Source: Sphaerolaimus hirsutus | Lineage: Eukaryota > Nematoda > Chromadorea > Monhysterida > Sphaerolaimidae | DNA length: 64,000 nucleotides | Assembly: GCA_964036195.1 (NCBI GenBank) | Contig: OZ038460.1 | Location: 17,611,504-17,675,503 of the forward strand | Direction: 5' to 3' | Shown here: piece by piece, positions 43,744-54,657 of the stretch | Numbering within the stretch: position 1 is the first letter of the stretch | How the letters are laid out: each line of letters opens with the position of its first letter | The notes under the pieces: generated by a model | What the model was told of the DNA's origin: nothing | What the model saw: only the letters and a program-made list of their open reading frames with translations | The model's database searches: none | Program-made: the position numbers and the translations under genes

Positions 43744-44838
43744 TATACTCAGCGGACCGCAAAGTATTTATGTGCAGAATCCTACCATAATTTAATGAAT
43801 AAAATCTTGTGAAAAATTTTGCAATAATTTATTCCATAGTATTAGGGTGTAAACTAAGTTTCTTATCTTTTTTGCGATCTCAAACAAATATACATTCCTG
43901 CGTTGCATGTTGGCCGATTTTGAAGCCCTTCGAGTATGTTGGGGTTTGGGGTCTGCGCTATGACGAAAATTTCTTGTTGCCTCGAATAATCCCCCAGTCC
44001 CGAGATAAGGGGGGTCTATAAAAAGGTGGTCATTTTCCATGGCTGTTGTGAACACCGACCTTTGAAGCTTGATAAATCGGCCATTTCTGGGCCGATTTTA
44101 TTCATTCAACACTTAAAATGATCCAGACGACCTGTAGATTCCAGTTTTGTGGTCGGATAAGTGATGTCTAAACTCCGTGTGCCGATAAACTTAAAGTTTA
44201 AAGTTAAAAGTGCTATAACTTTTGATTGGAAAAAGATATTGAAATTTTTTTTTAGGCGAGATGAATTGTTTTAGTCTATTCGTATAGCATACGAACTGAA
44301 CTATTCGTATAGCATGTATTCGCATAGCATGTCCAGAAAAACGTTTTTGATGTGTTCAAAAACAGGGTTAAATCAGCATACGGAGTTTCGCAGAGGCATA
44401 CATCACTAATTCGACAACAAAACTGAAATCTACAGGTTGTCTCGATCATTTTAAGTGTTGAATGAATAAAATCGGCCCAGAAATGGCCGATTTATCAAGC
44501 TTCAAAGGTCGGTGTTCACATTGGCCATAGAAAATGACCACCTTTTTATAGACCCACCTTATCTCGGGACTGGGGGATTATTCGAGGAAACAAGAAATTT
44601 TCGTCATAGCGCAGACCCCAAACCCCAACATACTAGAAGGGCTTCAAAATCGGCCAACGTACAACAGAATGGAACGCAGGAATGTATATTTGTATGAGAT
44701 CGCAAAAAAGATAGGAAACTTAGTTTACACCCTAATAAAAGTGAAATGAAATATGATGAAAACTGTATGATTTTTGGTTCATTATTCAGATGGGTGATGG
44801 TATGTTTCCATACAAAGTGTGATGTCCATCGGGTATAC
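43744..44838. mobile_element. CGGCGGACATCACAC-type MITE split by a foldback element
   Basis: The outer MITE halves (CCTACCATAATTTAATGAAT; GGTTCATTATTCAGATGGG) are separated by a foldback at 43842-44735. The foldback has ends TTAGGGTGTAAACTAAG and the mirror, between TA dinucleotides (43840-43841, 44736-44737). Confidence 0.75.
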
Positions 44839-45009
44839 CTATTTTCTTTTTTTTGTATTTCACACCGGAACGAGTTGGATAGTGGCTGAAATTTATGACG
44901 TATCACACTGCGGGAGTGTTTCCTTGAGGAAAAATGTACGGCATAAAGTAACTCACAGAGTATATGAATTGCACTATTTTTAGTAAAAACAGGGCAGCCT
45001 CCCATAAAA

Positions 45010-45600
45010 TACCTAGCCCCTCGAATTATCCCTCCTGCGCGAATTACCTACTGCCTCGAATTCCCCCCCCCCCCCCCCGCGTGAATTACCTATCCCCTCA
45101 ACTTATCCCCTCGTGAATTATCCATCTCCTTGAATTATCACACCACGTGAATTACCCATCCCCTCGACTTATCCCCTCCATGTGAATTACCCATCCCCTC
45201 AAATTACCCCCTCCCCGTGTGAATTACTCATCCCCTCGAATTACCCCCCCATGAATTGTCAATCTCCTCAAATTATCCCCCCATGAATTGTCCATATCCT
45301 CAAATTATCCCCCCATGTGAGTTACCCATCCCCTCGAATTACCCCCCTGTGAAGTACCCATCCCCTCAAATTACCCCCCTGCGTGAATTACCATCCCCTC
45401 GAGTTATCCCACCTGCGTGAATTACCCATCCACTCGAATTACCCCCCTGCGTGAATTACCCATCCCCTAGCAGTAACCCCCACCCCCGTGTGAATTACCT
45501 ACCCCTTGAATTATCCTCCCTGCGTGAATGAATTACCTACCTCCTCATAGTAAACTCCCGAGATAGGTGAATTACCCACCCCCTCAAATTACCCCCCCCA
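45010..45600. repeat. Degenerate tandem repeat (CCCCTCGAATTACCC...GTGAATTACCCATC)
   Basis: About seventeen imperfect copies of a roughly 33-36 base unit alternating CCCCTCGAATTA with GTGAATTACC. It looks like an expansion of MITE subterminal repeats. Confidence 0.75.
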
Positions 45601-45611
45601 AGTGAATGAAT

Positions 45612-45910
45612 TATATTTGGCAGACATCACACTTAGTATGAAAGCCTACCATAACACATCTGAGTAATGAACCAAAAATTATACAGTCATAATATTGAGT
45701 TTTTACTATGGAAAAATAAATTATGAATGATTACAAAATTTATCACAAGATTGTATTCATCAAATTATGGTAGGCTTCCATACTAAGTGTGCTGTTAGCT
45801 CGGTGTGTTAAAAATGAAATATGATGATGAAAAACTGTATAATTTTTGATTTATTATTCAGATGGGTTTTGGTAGGTGACCATACTAGGTGTTATGTCTG
45901 CCGAGTATGC
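45612..45910. mobile_element. MITE with CGGCGGACATCACAC-type ends
   Basis: Left TATATTTGGCAGACATCACAC and the right mirror (TGTTATGTCTGCCGAGTAT), with a CCTACCATAA core, immediately after the tandem repeat. Confidence 0.65.
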
Positions 45911-45971
45911 CTACCTCCTCGAATTACTCCCCATGTGGTATTACATACCTACTGGAACTATCCCCCACATG

Positions 45972-46357
45972 TAGGGTTCAAATGATATGACTTTTCGATA
46001 TCGATATTCAATATTTGATATTTTTCTGAAACTCAATATTCGATATCAATACTATATGGAACCTTGATGTCGATATTCGATATAAAAAATTGTCTATATT
46101 TGATATCAAAATTTCTTTTGGTATAGCAAGGCATATTTCAAGTGGCATATTGTATTTTCATGTGGTAACTTAATTTAGGGACACAATACAGGTTCAATAT
46201 ATCGAAAAAATGGTCAATATTCAATATCGATATACGATATTTTTCAAAATTTTTGATATCGATATTTGATATTCAATATTTTTTCAAAATTTTTGATATT
46301 GATACTCAATATAAAAAATGGTAGATATCCGATATTCGATACGATATTTGTACCCTA
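45972..46357. mobile_element. hAT-like MITE with TCGATATTCAATAT core
   Basis: Starts TAGGGTTCAAATGATATGAC, ends ATATTTGTACCCTA. Flanks CCCACATG (45964-45971) and CGCACATG (46358-46365) agree at 7 of 8 bases. The interior is dense in GATATCGATATT palindromes. Termini match the family of 57538-57918. Confidence 0.8.
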
Positions 46358-46746
46358 CGCACATGAATGAATTGCCTATCTCCTCAAATTATACCCCCTG
46401 TTTGAATGTTTACTTACCTCCTTGAATTATACCCCCTCCCATCAATGAAGTACTCATCAAATTTGTTTTATTCATATGGGATTTCACAAACATTCAAATT
46501 TTTGTAAAATTTTACTAAAACTTTACAAAATTTGAATTTTGGTACAATTTTGCTTAAAAAAATTACAAAAATTTTAATTTTAGTAAAATTGTATTTTTAT
46601 TTCATTAATTTTATTTTATTCTTCAATTTTCCATCTTATTTTCATTTTTTTTCTGAGATTTTGCCATCCCTAGTAATAGTATACAATATAGAGCCACAGT
46701 GCCCCCACAATTCTACAGTGTGAAACGTCACTGCCAATGTATTAAC

Positions 46747-47248
46747 CAGAGTTGTTAAAAGTACTGAAGTTTTTTAAAAGTATATGTAAACATAATGTAT
46801 TTATTTTTTACTCACCCCTTGAGTACAGAAAACATAAAGTAAATTTATTTACTTTTACTCTTGAGTAAACATGAGTAAACATACTTTTCTCCTGGAAAAC
46901 ATAAATGTGAGTATTTTTGAGCAAATGTCGCCCCAATTTTCAGTAAAAATTACAACTTTTCACAACTTCTTGCATATTCTAAGCAACTTTTTGGCTAGAT
47001 ATGGGCTTGTATATTCATTTTTGTCTATTTTCACTATTTTTAGCATATTCTCCCATTTTTTTCCTTCTGTGCCTTCAAAAAATGATATAAAAGCCTATCT
47101 GGAATACGTTTTCTGTACTCGCATACTTTCAAAAAGTATACATAAAAGCAAGTACTGGAACTTTTTTCAGAGGAAACGTAAACGTATTTACTCAGTACTT
47201 GAGTATACGTATTTAGCGAGTAAAAGTAAATATGTTTTAACAACTATT
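46747..47248. mobile_element. hAT-like element, 8-bp duplication GTATTAAC
   Basis: Starts CAGAGTTGTTAAAAGTAC, ends TGTTTTAACAACTATT (terminal bases decayed). GTATTAAC at 46739-46746 and 47249-47256. GAGTA-type subterminal repeats. Confidence 0.88.
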
Positions 47249-47709
47249 GTATTAACCATTCTTTTGTAACCTAATTTAAACACTATTCTGTGCCCAACTT
47301 CACTTGCAGTCATGAACATTTGAAAAAAAATGATATGCATAAGTCTGCAAAGAATAAGTATATTTGACAGAAATCACCACTTATAATGTCATTCCATGGC
47401 TCCACATCCATTCTATGGCCATATATAACATCACAAATTACTACCATGTGTCTAATAAAACCTTTTTATGTAAACTCATAAACTATGGGTCTGGGAGCTT
47501 TTGAAAAACAAACAGTTTTATTTAAAAATGGAATCATTGAAAAAACGTTTTTTCCATCCCCACTGAGTACTCGTGTATATGTATTTATCCAGTAAAAGTA
47601 AATATGTTTCAACTATGCTGCCAAGTGCAAAGGTATCACTAAAAATCTCTATTTTTCATACCTTTTTGATTATTTTCACCTTCAAATTCACTAGTTAATG
47701 TGTAATTTG

Positions 47710-48524
47710 CAGAGTTGCGAAAACGTATTTACGTTTACCTGAAATACACGGTTATTTGGGTATTTATACTTACGTTTACGTTTACACTTTCCAAAAAGAC
47801 CGTTACATTTTGTTACGTTTTCCTGGCACAATTACCTGGGTACCAGCAAAAATCTAAAAAATATGTGAACGGAACCTTATTATTTGACAAATGTAGTGTT
47901 ATATGGTCAGTTCAACATGCTTAAATGTTAAGAGGTTGCCAATTCCGCAAGTGGAGAACTAGAACGATTTATCAGTGAGAAGTCAAAGTTGAGAGAGTCA
48001 TCAATTTATTAGTGAGAAGGCAGGTAAAAAGAGAAAACGTTTTTAGTGTTTTCTTGTGACCTTGCCACTTGCCACTTATAAATTTACGTTTTTTTACTTA
48101 TCACTCGCCATTCAACTTGTCATTACCTCTCACCTATAAATTGTTGTTTTTTTTAGTTCCCCACTTAAGGAATTGACACACTAGTTCACACTTAACTACA
48201 CCCACTAGTTGACAACAACGCCAAATGTCAACAGGTTCCGATCCAACTCAATATCCCGATCCCATCATTCTGTTTAAAATATAGGTAATATCAATGTCAA
48301 TGACGATAATAGGAACGTAAATAGATAATGTTGTAAAAATGCTGTTTTTATATTAACTGATAGTGGTAGCACTTGATAAAATTTTTTTACGTTTACGTTT
48401 TATTTTACGTATTCCCAGGTATTTAAAAAATACCTTACGTATTAGTATTTATACTCCAAAATTTGAAAACGTATTTACGTTTACGTTTACGTTTTCCAAA
48501 AATACCAGTATTTGAACAACTCTG
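47710..48524. mobile_element. hAT-like element, ACGTAA subfamily
   Basis: Starts CAGAGTTGCGAAAACG, ends TTTGAACAACTCTG. Flanks GTAATTTG (47702-47709) and GTTATTTG (48525-48532) agree at 7 of 8. Subterminal hexamers are ACGTAA at both ends. Confidence 0.85.
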
Positions 48525-49508
48525 GTTATTTGTCTACTTTCAGCTGTTTTTGAAAAAAAAATTCTCCTATTTTTTGCGTTTTTCTTAATTTTTTCCCATC
48601 TATGCCTTGTAAAAGCCTATAACAAAGTCTATCTGAAATACGTTTTCTGTACTTGAGTACTTTCAAAAAGTATGCGTAAATGTGAGTACATTTTTCAAAG
48701 AATACATAAACGTATTTACTCAGTACTCGAGTACAACTTTTTGAGTAAACATAAATACGTTATACTCGGTGTACATGATACTATACAATGAGTTGCATGA
48801 TGTCATATCATGCCCGCTGTATCCAACCCGTAGAACTCTGTTTTGGTGACTCGTGCTTACGCATATACGGAGTGAAACTATTCAATTGTGCCCGGCACAA
48901 TTCAGACCCCCTGTCAAAGTGTAGTTGAGTTTTTTGGCATGATGCCATCCAAGCGTCGTCTGGATGGACAGCATCTGAATAAATACAAAGCGGGAACGTT
49001 TTCCGAATTCAAAATTTTGAACGTAACAAGTTTTCTTCAAAATGAATCGATAGCATGTAATTTTCTAAATATGAATTAGATTAAACGTAGGTAAACGTAC
49101 AATCAAAAATTTGCAGCACCTATTGGCACAAAAATTGGAGTAAACGATTGCGTAAAGAACCGCACATTTTTATTTTCCTTTTAATCATTTTTATTTTACT
49201 TTTTCTTTTTTAATATTTTCATTTCTTGTTCGCTCCACACAAGAACAAAATATAACTTTCCAATTTTGTAGAATGATATGTCCATCGACTATACATATTG
49301 ACATATTTACGACCCACTGTGCACCGTTTTTCTACCGTATTTAAGATGTATCGCACTTCGCTGTTCAGTAAGATGTTGAATTTCATTGACGCTCAGCGAA
49401 GCGAGACGGGGAGGGGTATTTTGAGGAAATACGGTGTATAAATACACGCCTGGGTAAAAACTGTTTTTTTCCTACTTCATTTGGTCCATTTTGCCATTTT
49501 TTTTTTTT
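48525..49508. other. No gene; hAT scraps and AT-rich DNA
   Basis: About 48540-48770 is GAGTAC-type hAT sequence without clear ends. 48888-49079 is an open plus-strand frame of 63 residues (contains MMPSKRRLDGQHLNKYK) with no recognised domain. The rest is unassigned. Confidence 0.35.
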
Positions 49509-49544
49509 GTCGGTTTGGGTCTCGTTAACGAGACCCGAACCGAC
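49509..49544. repeat. 36-bp loop-less palindrome
   Basis: GTCGGTTTGGGTCTCG directly followed through TTAA by its mirror (CGAGACCCGAACCGAC), one mismatch. GTCGG/CCGAC motifs also stud 43190-43375 and 51070-51440. Confidence 0.85.
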
Positions 49545-49734
49545 AAATCGAGCAAAAACGCGGACAGTTGTGTGCGTCTTGTGTCAGTTTGTTGGCACAT
49601 TGCCGTCACAAGCTGTGAACGTGTTTTTATATTTTATTGTGCCAACATTTATCATTCCAATGGAAAGGCAGGTTTTGCACATTTTTACACACAGGTTTTG
49701 CACACAAAGCAATAGAATGGTAGGTAGATATTAT

Positions 49735-50550
49735 CAGGGTGTAAACTAAGTTTCTTATTTTTTGCCATCTCATACAAATATTTACACATTCCTGCATTCC
49801 ATTCTGTTGTACATTCACCTGTTTTGATGCCCTTCGAGTATGTTTGGGTTTGGGGTCTGGGCTTTGACGAAAAAATTTTTTTCCTTGAATATTCCCCCAG
49901 TCCTGAGATAAGGGGGGTCTATAAAAACACGGTCATTTTGCATGGCCGATCAATTCGGAGCTTAATAACTCGTCCATTTCTGGGCCGATTCTGACCGTTC
50001 AACATTTAAAATGATCGGCACAACCTGTATAGTACATTTTTGAGGTCGGCTTAGTGATGTCAACATCCCTTATGCCGATTTGACCCAGTTTTTCAATGCA
50101 AAAAATGTTTCTGAACATGCTATCATATAGTTTAGACGACGAGAATTCATACCGGAAAAATTATCTCAACATCTCTTTCCAATAAAACATTGTAACACTT
50201 CAAACTTCCGCTTCAGAACTTCAAAAATCACTAATCCAACTTCAAAAACGGCATCTACAGGTCGTGCCAATCATTCTGCCAAGTGTTGAATCAGCAAAAT
50301 CAGCCCAGAAATGGCCGAGTTATTGGCCTTCAAATTCTAGCGACCAGATCAGCCATGTAAAATGACTATCCTTTATTAGACCCCTTTTATCTCAGGACTG
50401 GGGGATTATTTGAGGAAACAAAAAATTTTTGTCATAGCCCAGACCCCAAACCTGAAGATACTCGAAGGGCATCAAAATCAACCAACGTACAACAGAATGG
50501 GAATATTCATTTCTGATATTGCAAAACATATAAGAAACATAGTTATCCAG
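49735..50550. mobile_element. Foldback element (third member of the CCCCCAGTC core family)
   Basis: Left end CAGGGTGTAAACTAAGTTTC; right end mirror ATAAGAAACATAGTTATCC. The arms contain the same GATGCCCTTCGAGTATGTTT and CCCCCAGTCCTGAGATAAGG core as 9379-10702 and 43842-44735. The right side runs into the right half of a TA-target MITE (to about 50851). Confidence 0.65.
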
Positions 50551-50876
50551 AATGATTTACATCATGTATACAATGTGCATGATGTATTTTTTACTGCTTA
50601 TTTGTATTGCAGCTGCACATAGACTTGTTTGTGTAGCAATCTACATTTTTTATCCAAATACATCCTGTTTGCACACATTTATTACCTGTTTTGGGTATGA
50701 AAATGCCAACTTTTGACTACTATCGTTATGAAAATTTCTGTTGAAATAATAAAGGCCCCTCGAATAGACCCCCCTTGAATTAACCCCCCCCCCTCAAATT
50801 TTTCTGGCGAAATAATAAACCCCCATGGGGGTATTTTGTGGTAATATGGTAAATAAGTATGTAGCTAGTATATACC

Positions 50877-50955
50877 CTGACATTTTACAGGGTCTTTTAC
50901 ATGACACATGACATTTTACACTTTGCAGGGTCTTTTACATGGTCTTGAACTGCCC
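50877..50955. mobile_element. Partial introner-like element
   Basis: A right end only: TTTTACAGGGTCTTTTACATG repeated, then GGTCTTGAACTGCCCCC, resembling the right end of the 56633-56904 intron. Confidence 0.45.
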
Positions 50956-51482
50956 CCTGGGGGTATTTCAAGGAAGGTAAATTCAATGGGGGGATAATTC
51001 GAGGTAATACAGCATATGCATTCCCCTCTATCACTCACTACACCACTCCCTCATACACTTTTATAAGCAACTGCGGTAAAGCCGGTGTCGTCACAAAAAA
51101 TGACGAAAAAAACACGTTCGCAGCTCGTGGCGACAATCAACAACAAAAACCAGGCTCACATGAAAACATTTTTTTTCTTGTGACGACAAGCGCTCAATGT
51201 CACATTGTCGCCAATCAAAAGCTTGTGCCGACAACAATATTTTTTCGATCAAAAAAAGCGAACCGACAACGTGAAATTTTTAAAATGCTTATAACTCTGG
51301 AACAAAACGGCCGATTTATCTGAAATTTGGCATGTGAGTGCACCTAACTAGTGAGTATACTGTCCTGTTTTTTCTCGCAGATATGGAACTTTATTCTGGA
51401 TTTATGGAACTTTTTCACTTTTCGAATTGTCGGCACATTTTGCAGTGTAAACGCCGCTTAAAAGTTTTCAACACTTTTTTGA

Positions 51483-51707
<225 letters not shown>

Positions 51708-52641
51708 TAGTGATGTTAAAGGCACCGGGAAAAATGGCACCGCACCGCACCGGCACCTTTGCCAACGCATGAAAAGGGCACCTGGCACCCTGGGGCACCG
51801 GCCAGAAAATGGCACCGCACCGCACCGGCACCGGTGCCTTTTGGAAAAAATGGCACCGGCACCGAAGGGCACCGGCGGGTTGCCGGTGCTAGCACCGAAA
51901 GGCACCGCACCGGGACCGGGCTGGAATTTCTGAAGTAAATATCGGGCAGTTTCTCAGTGGTCTCACCTTTGGAAGTGCATATTTCCATGAATTTTCCACT
52001 GATTATGATGGTTGAGCACTTAAAATGATCAGAAAGATGTGGCAATCACTTTTATGAAGCAATTACAAATGAAAGATAAAATATTTAATTCACTACAATG
52101 TCCATAGCCACTATTGTCTACTGATCGGAGTCGTTGCTGTACAGAGAATGGAACTATCTCTGTCATAAACTGACAACAAATTTTGAACAAAAAAGTAAGA
52201 GAAATAAAAAATATAAAAATGATTTAAAATTCAACAAAATTTTAGATTCGCTCATCAGATCACGTATCGGGTATAATGGATTTCACAGTAGGTATATTTA
52301 TTTGATGGGAGGTTTACAAAATAGGCAAAAACGGTTGGGTAAATATATCGCTGTTTTTTTGAAATATGAATAAGCACATACTATTGACAAAATTGCACAG
52401 CACATGAAGCCTTGGCCGGTGCCTTTCTGGTGCCTTTTACTTTGGCCCTGGTGCTAGCACCTTTGGCACCAGGAAAAAAATGGCACCGCACCGCACCGGC
52501 ACCGGTGCTATTCTGAAAAAAATGGCACCGGCACCGGCAGGGCACCCCTGAAGATTGCAATGGCACCGCACCAGCACCGGTGCTGGTGCCCTTCGGTGCC
52601 CAGCACCGGGGCACCGGTGCCCCGGTGCTTTTACATCACTA
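51708..52641. mobile_element. hAT-like element with GGCACCGG repeats in finger 13 of locus E
   Basis: Ends TAGTGATGTTAAAGGCACCGG and CCGGTGCTTTTACATCACTA. GCGGCAAG flanks it at 51700-51707 and 52642-52649. The uninterrupted gene in locus B has one GCGGCAAG at 13846-13853. GGCACCG(C)ACCG arrays lie at both ends (51720-51920, 52410-52630) around an AT-rich centre. The two GC-rich ends are broadly inverted copies. Confidence 0.95.
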
Positions 52642-52649
52642 GCGGCAAG

Positions 52650-52880
52650 GCATTTACTATGAAAGCTTACCTGTCCTGGCACATGAACACAGTCCACCAG
52701 AAGCAACGACCCCACAAATGTGCGCACTGCGACAAGACTTTTGTTAATGTCAATAGAATGCAAGAACATGTGCATGCAGTACATGTGGGAGAGCGAATCC
52801 ACAAGTGCACCCAGTGCAGCTATGCGGGTGGTACACAGAGGGGTTTGAAGGGCCACCAGCGTAGGATGCATTCCGAGTAG
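52650..52880 (+). pseudogene. Locus E last exon, second part (fingers 13-15)
   Basis: Continues GKAFTMKAYLSWH, finger 14 (CAHCDKTF...QEHVHAVH, all ligands intact) and finger 15 (CTQCSYAGG), then a TAG stop. The 3' flank to about 53190 matches 14088-14400. Confidence 0.75.
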
Positions 52881-53915
52881 TGATCACTTAGTAAAAAGTT
52901 TTTACACTCAGAAACTTAAATTTTATCGTTTTTTTTATTTGTTACTTTTGTTTGCATTTGTCAGTGTAGCACCAAACAAAAAACGCAAGTGAACCCTTGA
53001 AGCTGACTTTAATAGAATCGTGTTTCACATCTTCACCAGATTTGTCATTTCGGTGGTATCCAAAAATTATTAGATTTAAAAAAGAAACCGATCAACTGTG
53101 CATGTGTTGTAACTACCACGGTGGTTTGGAGTTATTATCCTTTGCCTTGATATAGAAAGTGGGCTTCTGTCATACAAGTTTGTTTGGCCCATTTACATAG
53201 GGGTGCATCATTTCACTTCTCACTTCACTACTCTATTCATTTCCAATGCTCATGAAGTTCATTTTAGTGCCGCAGATGAGCAAGCATGAGATGATTGAAT
53301 GGTAGCATAATTACTAACTGTAGGTAGCTGTCGCATTACAGCATTTGAAATGATGCACTACAGCATTTGAAGTGAGCGTTTTTGGCAGCATTTGAAGTGA
53401 CTGGCATTTGAAGTGGTCTGGGCTCATTTACATATTGAGCTTGACGGGTTTGGCGCTGCACACAGTAGTTTACTAACGGTAAACTGAGAATTTGGTAAAC
53501 TCAGAATTTTTCAGCTTCTGAGCACATCTGAGTTTACCGGATCTCAATATGTAAATGGGCCAAAACTAATTTGTATGACAGACGCCCACTCTGAATGTCA
53601 AAGCAAAGGACCACATCCTGGACTGATTTTTCTGATCCTGAAGTCTGTTGAAAAAAAATCCGTAAGGCGCAAGTTCTTTCAGTGCTGCGGTCGGTGGGCG
53701 AGAGTGTTTAGCTGCGACATTGCATCCGGCCGCTGGCGCCATGCCAACTCGTAGTGAGTACTTACAGCCATAAGTGTTTCCAAATATTGTAACGAAAGAT
53801 ATAACAAATTTTGTCAATCAGTCTCCTGTCATTTTGTCTCCTCAGTCAATTTTGCATTAAGTGCGAATGTTGAAGCTGTGCCAAGTCATGTTGCAAACGC
53901 TGTTTACCTCCACAT
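52881..53915. other. Between loci E and F; inverted-repeat stretch
   Basis: 53140-53205 and 53550-53615 are inverted copies (GCCCATTTACATA / TATGTAAATGGGCC and flanks). Short ACAGCATTTGAAGTGA repeats lie at about 53335-53420. 53620-53880 is unique and GC-balanced, with no gene recognised. Confidence 0.5.
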
Positions 53916-53997
53916 CTCGGGTAGGCGGAGCTTGCGGCGCGTGGCGGGCAGCCATTGGCCAGTGAAGCGGCGCGGCAGCAACGAGCAGAGCGCAGGG
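53916..53997 (+). other. Locus F noncoding first exon
   Basis: CTCGGGTAGGCGGAGCTTG to GCAGGG|GTGAGTGC, including an ATTGG (inverted CCAAT) at about 53954. No in-frame ATG. Intron 1 is 53998-54219 (acceptor TCCCTCGCAG), enlarged relative to D by a GGCGCC-type repeat. Confidence 0.65.
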
Positions 53998-54273
53998 GTG
54001 AGTGCCCGCGGCCGTGGCTGCAATGCAACCAGTTATGGAGTGGCGCCATTGGCGCTTGATGCCCTTTTTCTGTGGCGCCATTGGCACCTGGCCAGTGGCC
54101 ACCCTTCTTTTGGCCCGTTGTTACCTTGGCGCCAGTGGCGCCTGGCGCTCTCTTCCTGAATGGCGCTTGGCGCATTTTCCTGGTGCTTTACCATCACTGG
54201 CAAAGCCATTCCCTCGCAGGCGGCGGGGGCGGCGGGGCGGGGCTGCGAGCGGCTCAGCGTGCTCGTGCAGCTG

Positions 54274-54657
54274 ATGCACCCGCGCACTGCACGGCGCAGG
54301 GCACAGCCAAGGCAGGGCAAGCAGTGCACTCTCTGCGGCAAGACATTCCCCACACAGTCACAGATGGACGAACACATGCGCGTGCACACGGGTGAGCGGC
54401 CGTACAACTGCACTCTCTGCGGCAAGAAGTCGTCTACACAAGGAAATCTGAAGGTGCACATGCGCGTGCACACGGGCGAGCGGCCGTTCACATGCGACCA
54501 CTGTGGCAAGGCGTTCTCTCAAAGTGGCGGTTTGAAGAAACACGTGAATGTTGTGCACGTTGGCCTGCGACCACACAAATGTACTCTATGCGGCAAGGCA
54601 TACTGGTCACAAGCAGATCTGGATGTGCACGTGCGTGTGCACACCATAGTTGCTTAA
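54274..54657 (+). CDS. Locus F N-terminal segment: 4-finger protein truncated by a hAT
   Basis: 127 residues from the conserved ATG (MHPRTARRR...). Fingers start CTLC, CTLC, CDHC and CTLC. The protein ends VRVHTIVA, where IVA comes from the transposon. If transcribed with intron 1 removed, this is a plausible small C2H2 protein. Confidence 0.6.
   Translation: MHPRTARRRAQPRQGKQCTLCGKTFPTQSQMDEHMRVHTGERPYNCTLCGKKSSTQGNLKVHMRVHTGERPFTCDHCGKAFSQSGGLKKHVNVVHVGLRPHKCTLCGKAYWSQADLDVHVRVHTIVA

Larger units (their letters stand above)
43173..51457. mobile_element. Possible large TTAA-target element (8.3 kb) with nested insertions
   Basis: Outer inverted ends AGCGGCGTTTACACTGC and GCAGTGTAAACGCCGC are bounded by TTAA at 43169-43172 and 51458-51461. 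Block 1 has a single CACTTAA at the corresponding point (about 13601-13607). Both ends share GTGCCGACAA motifs. TTAA targets suggest a piggyBac-type mobiliser (inference), but no transposase is visible. The interior is nested MITEs, foldbacks and hATs. It could instead be two related solo ends. Confidence 0.5.
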
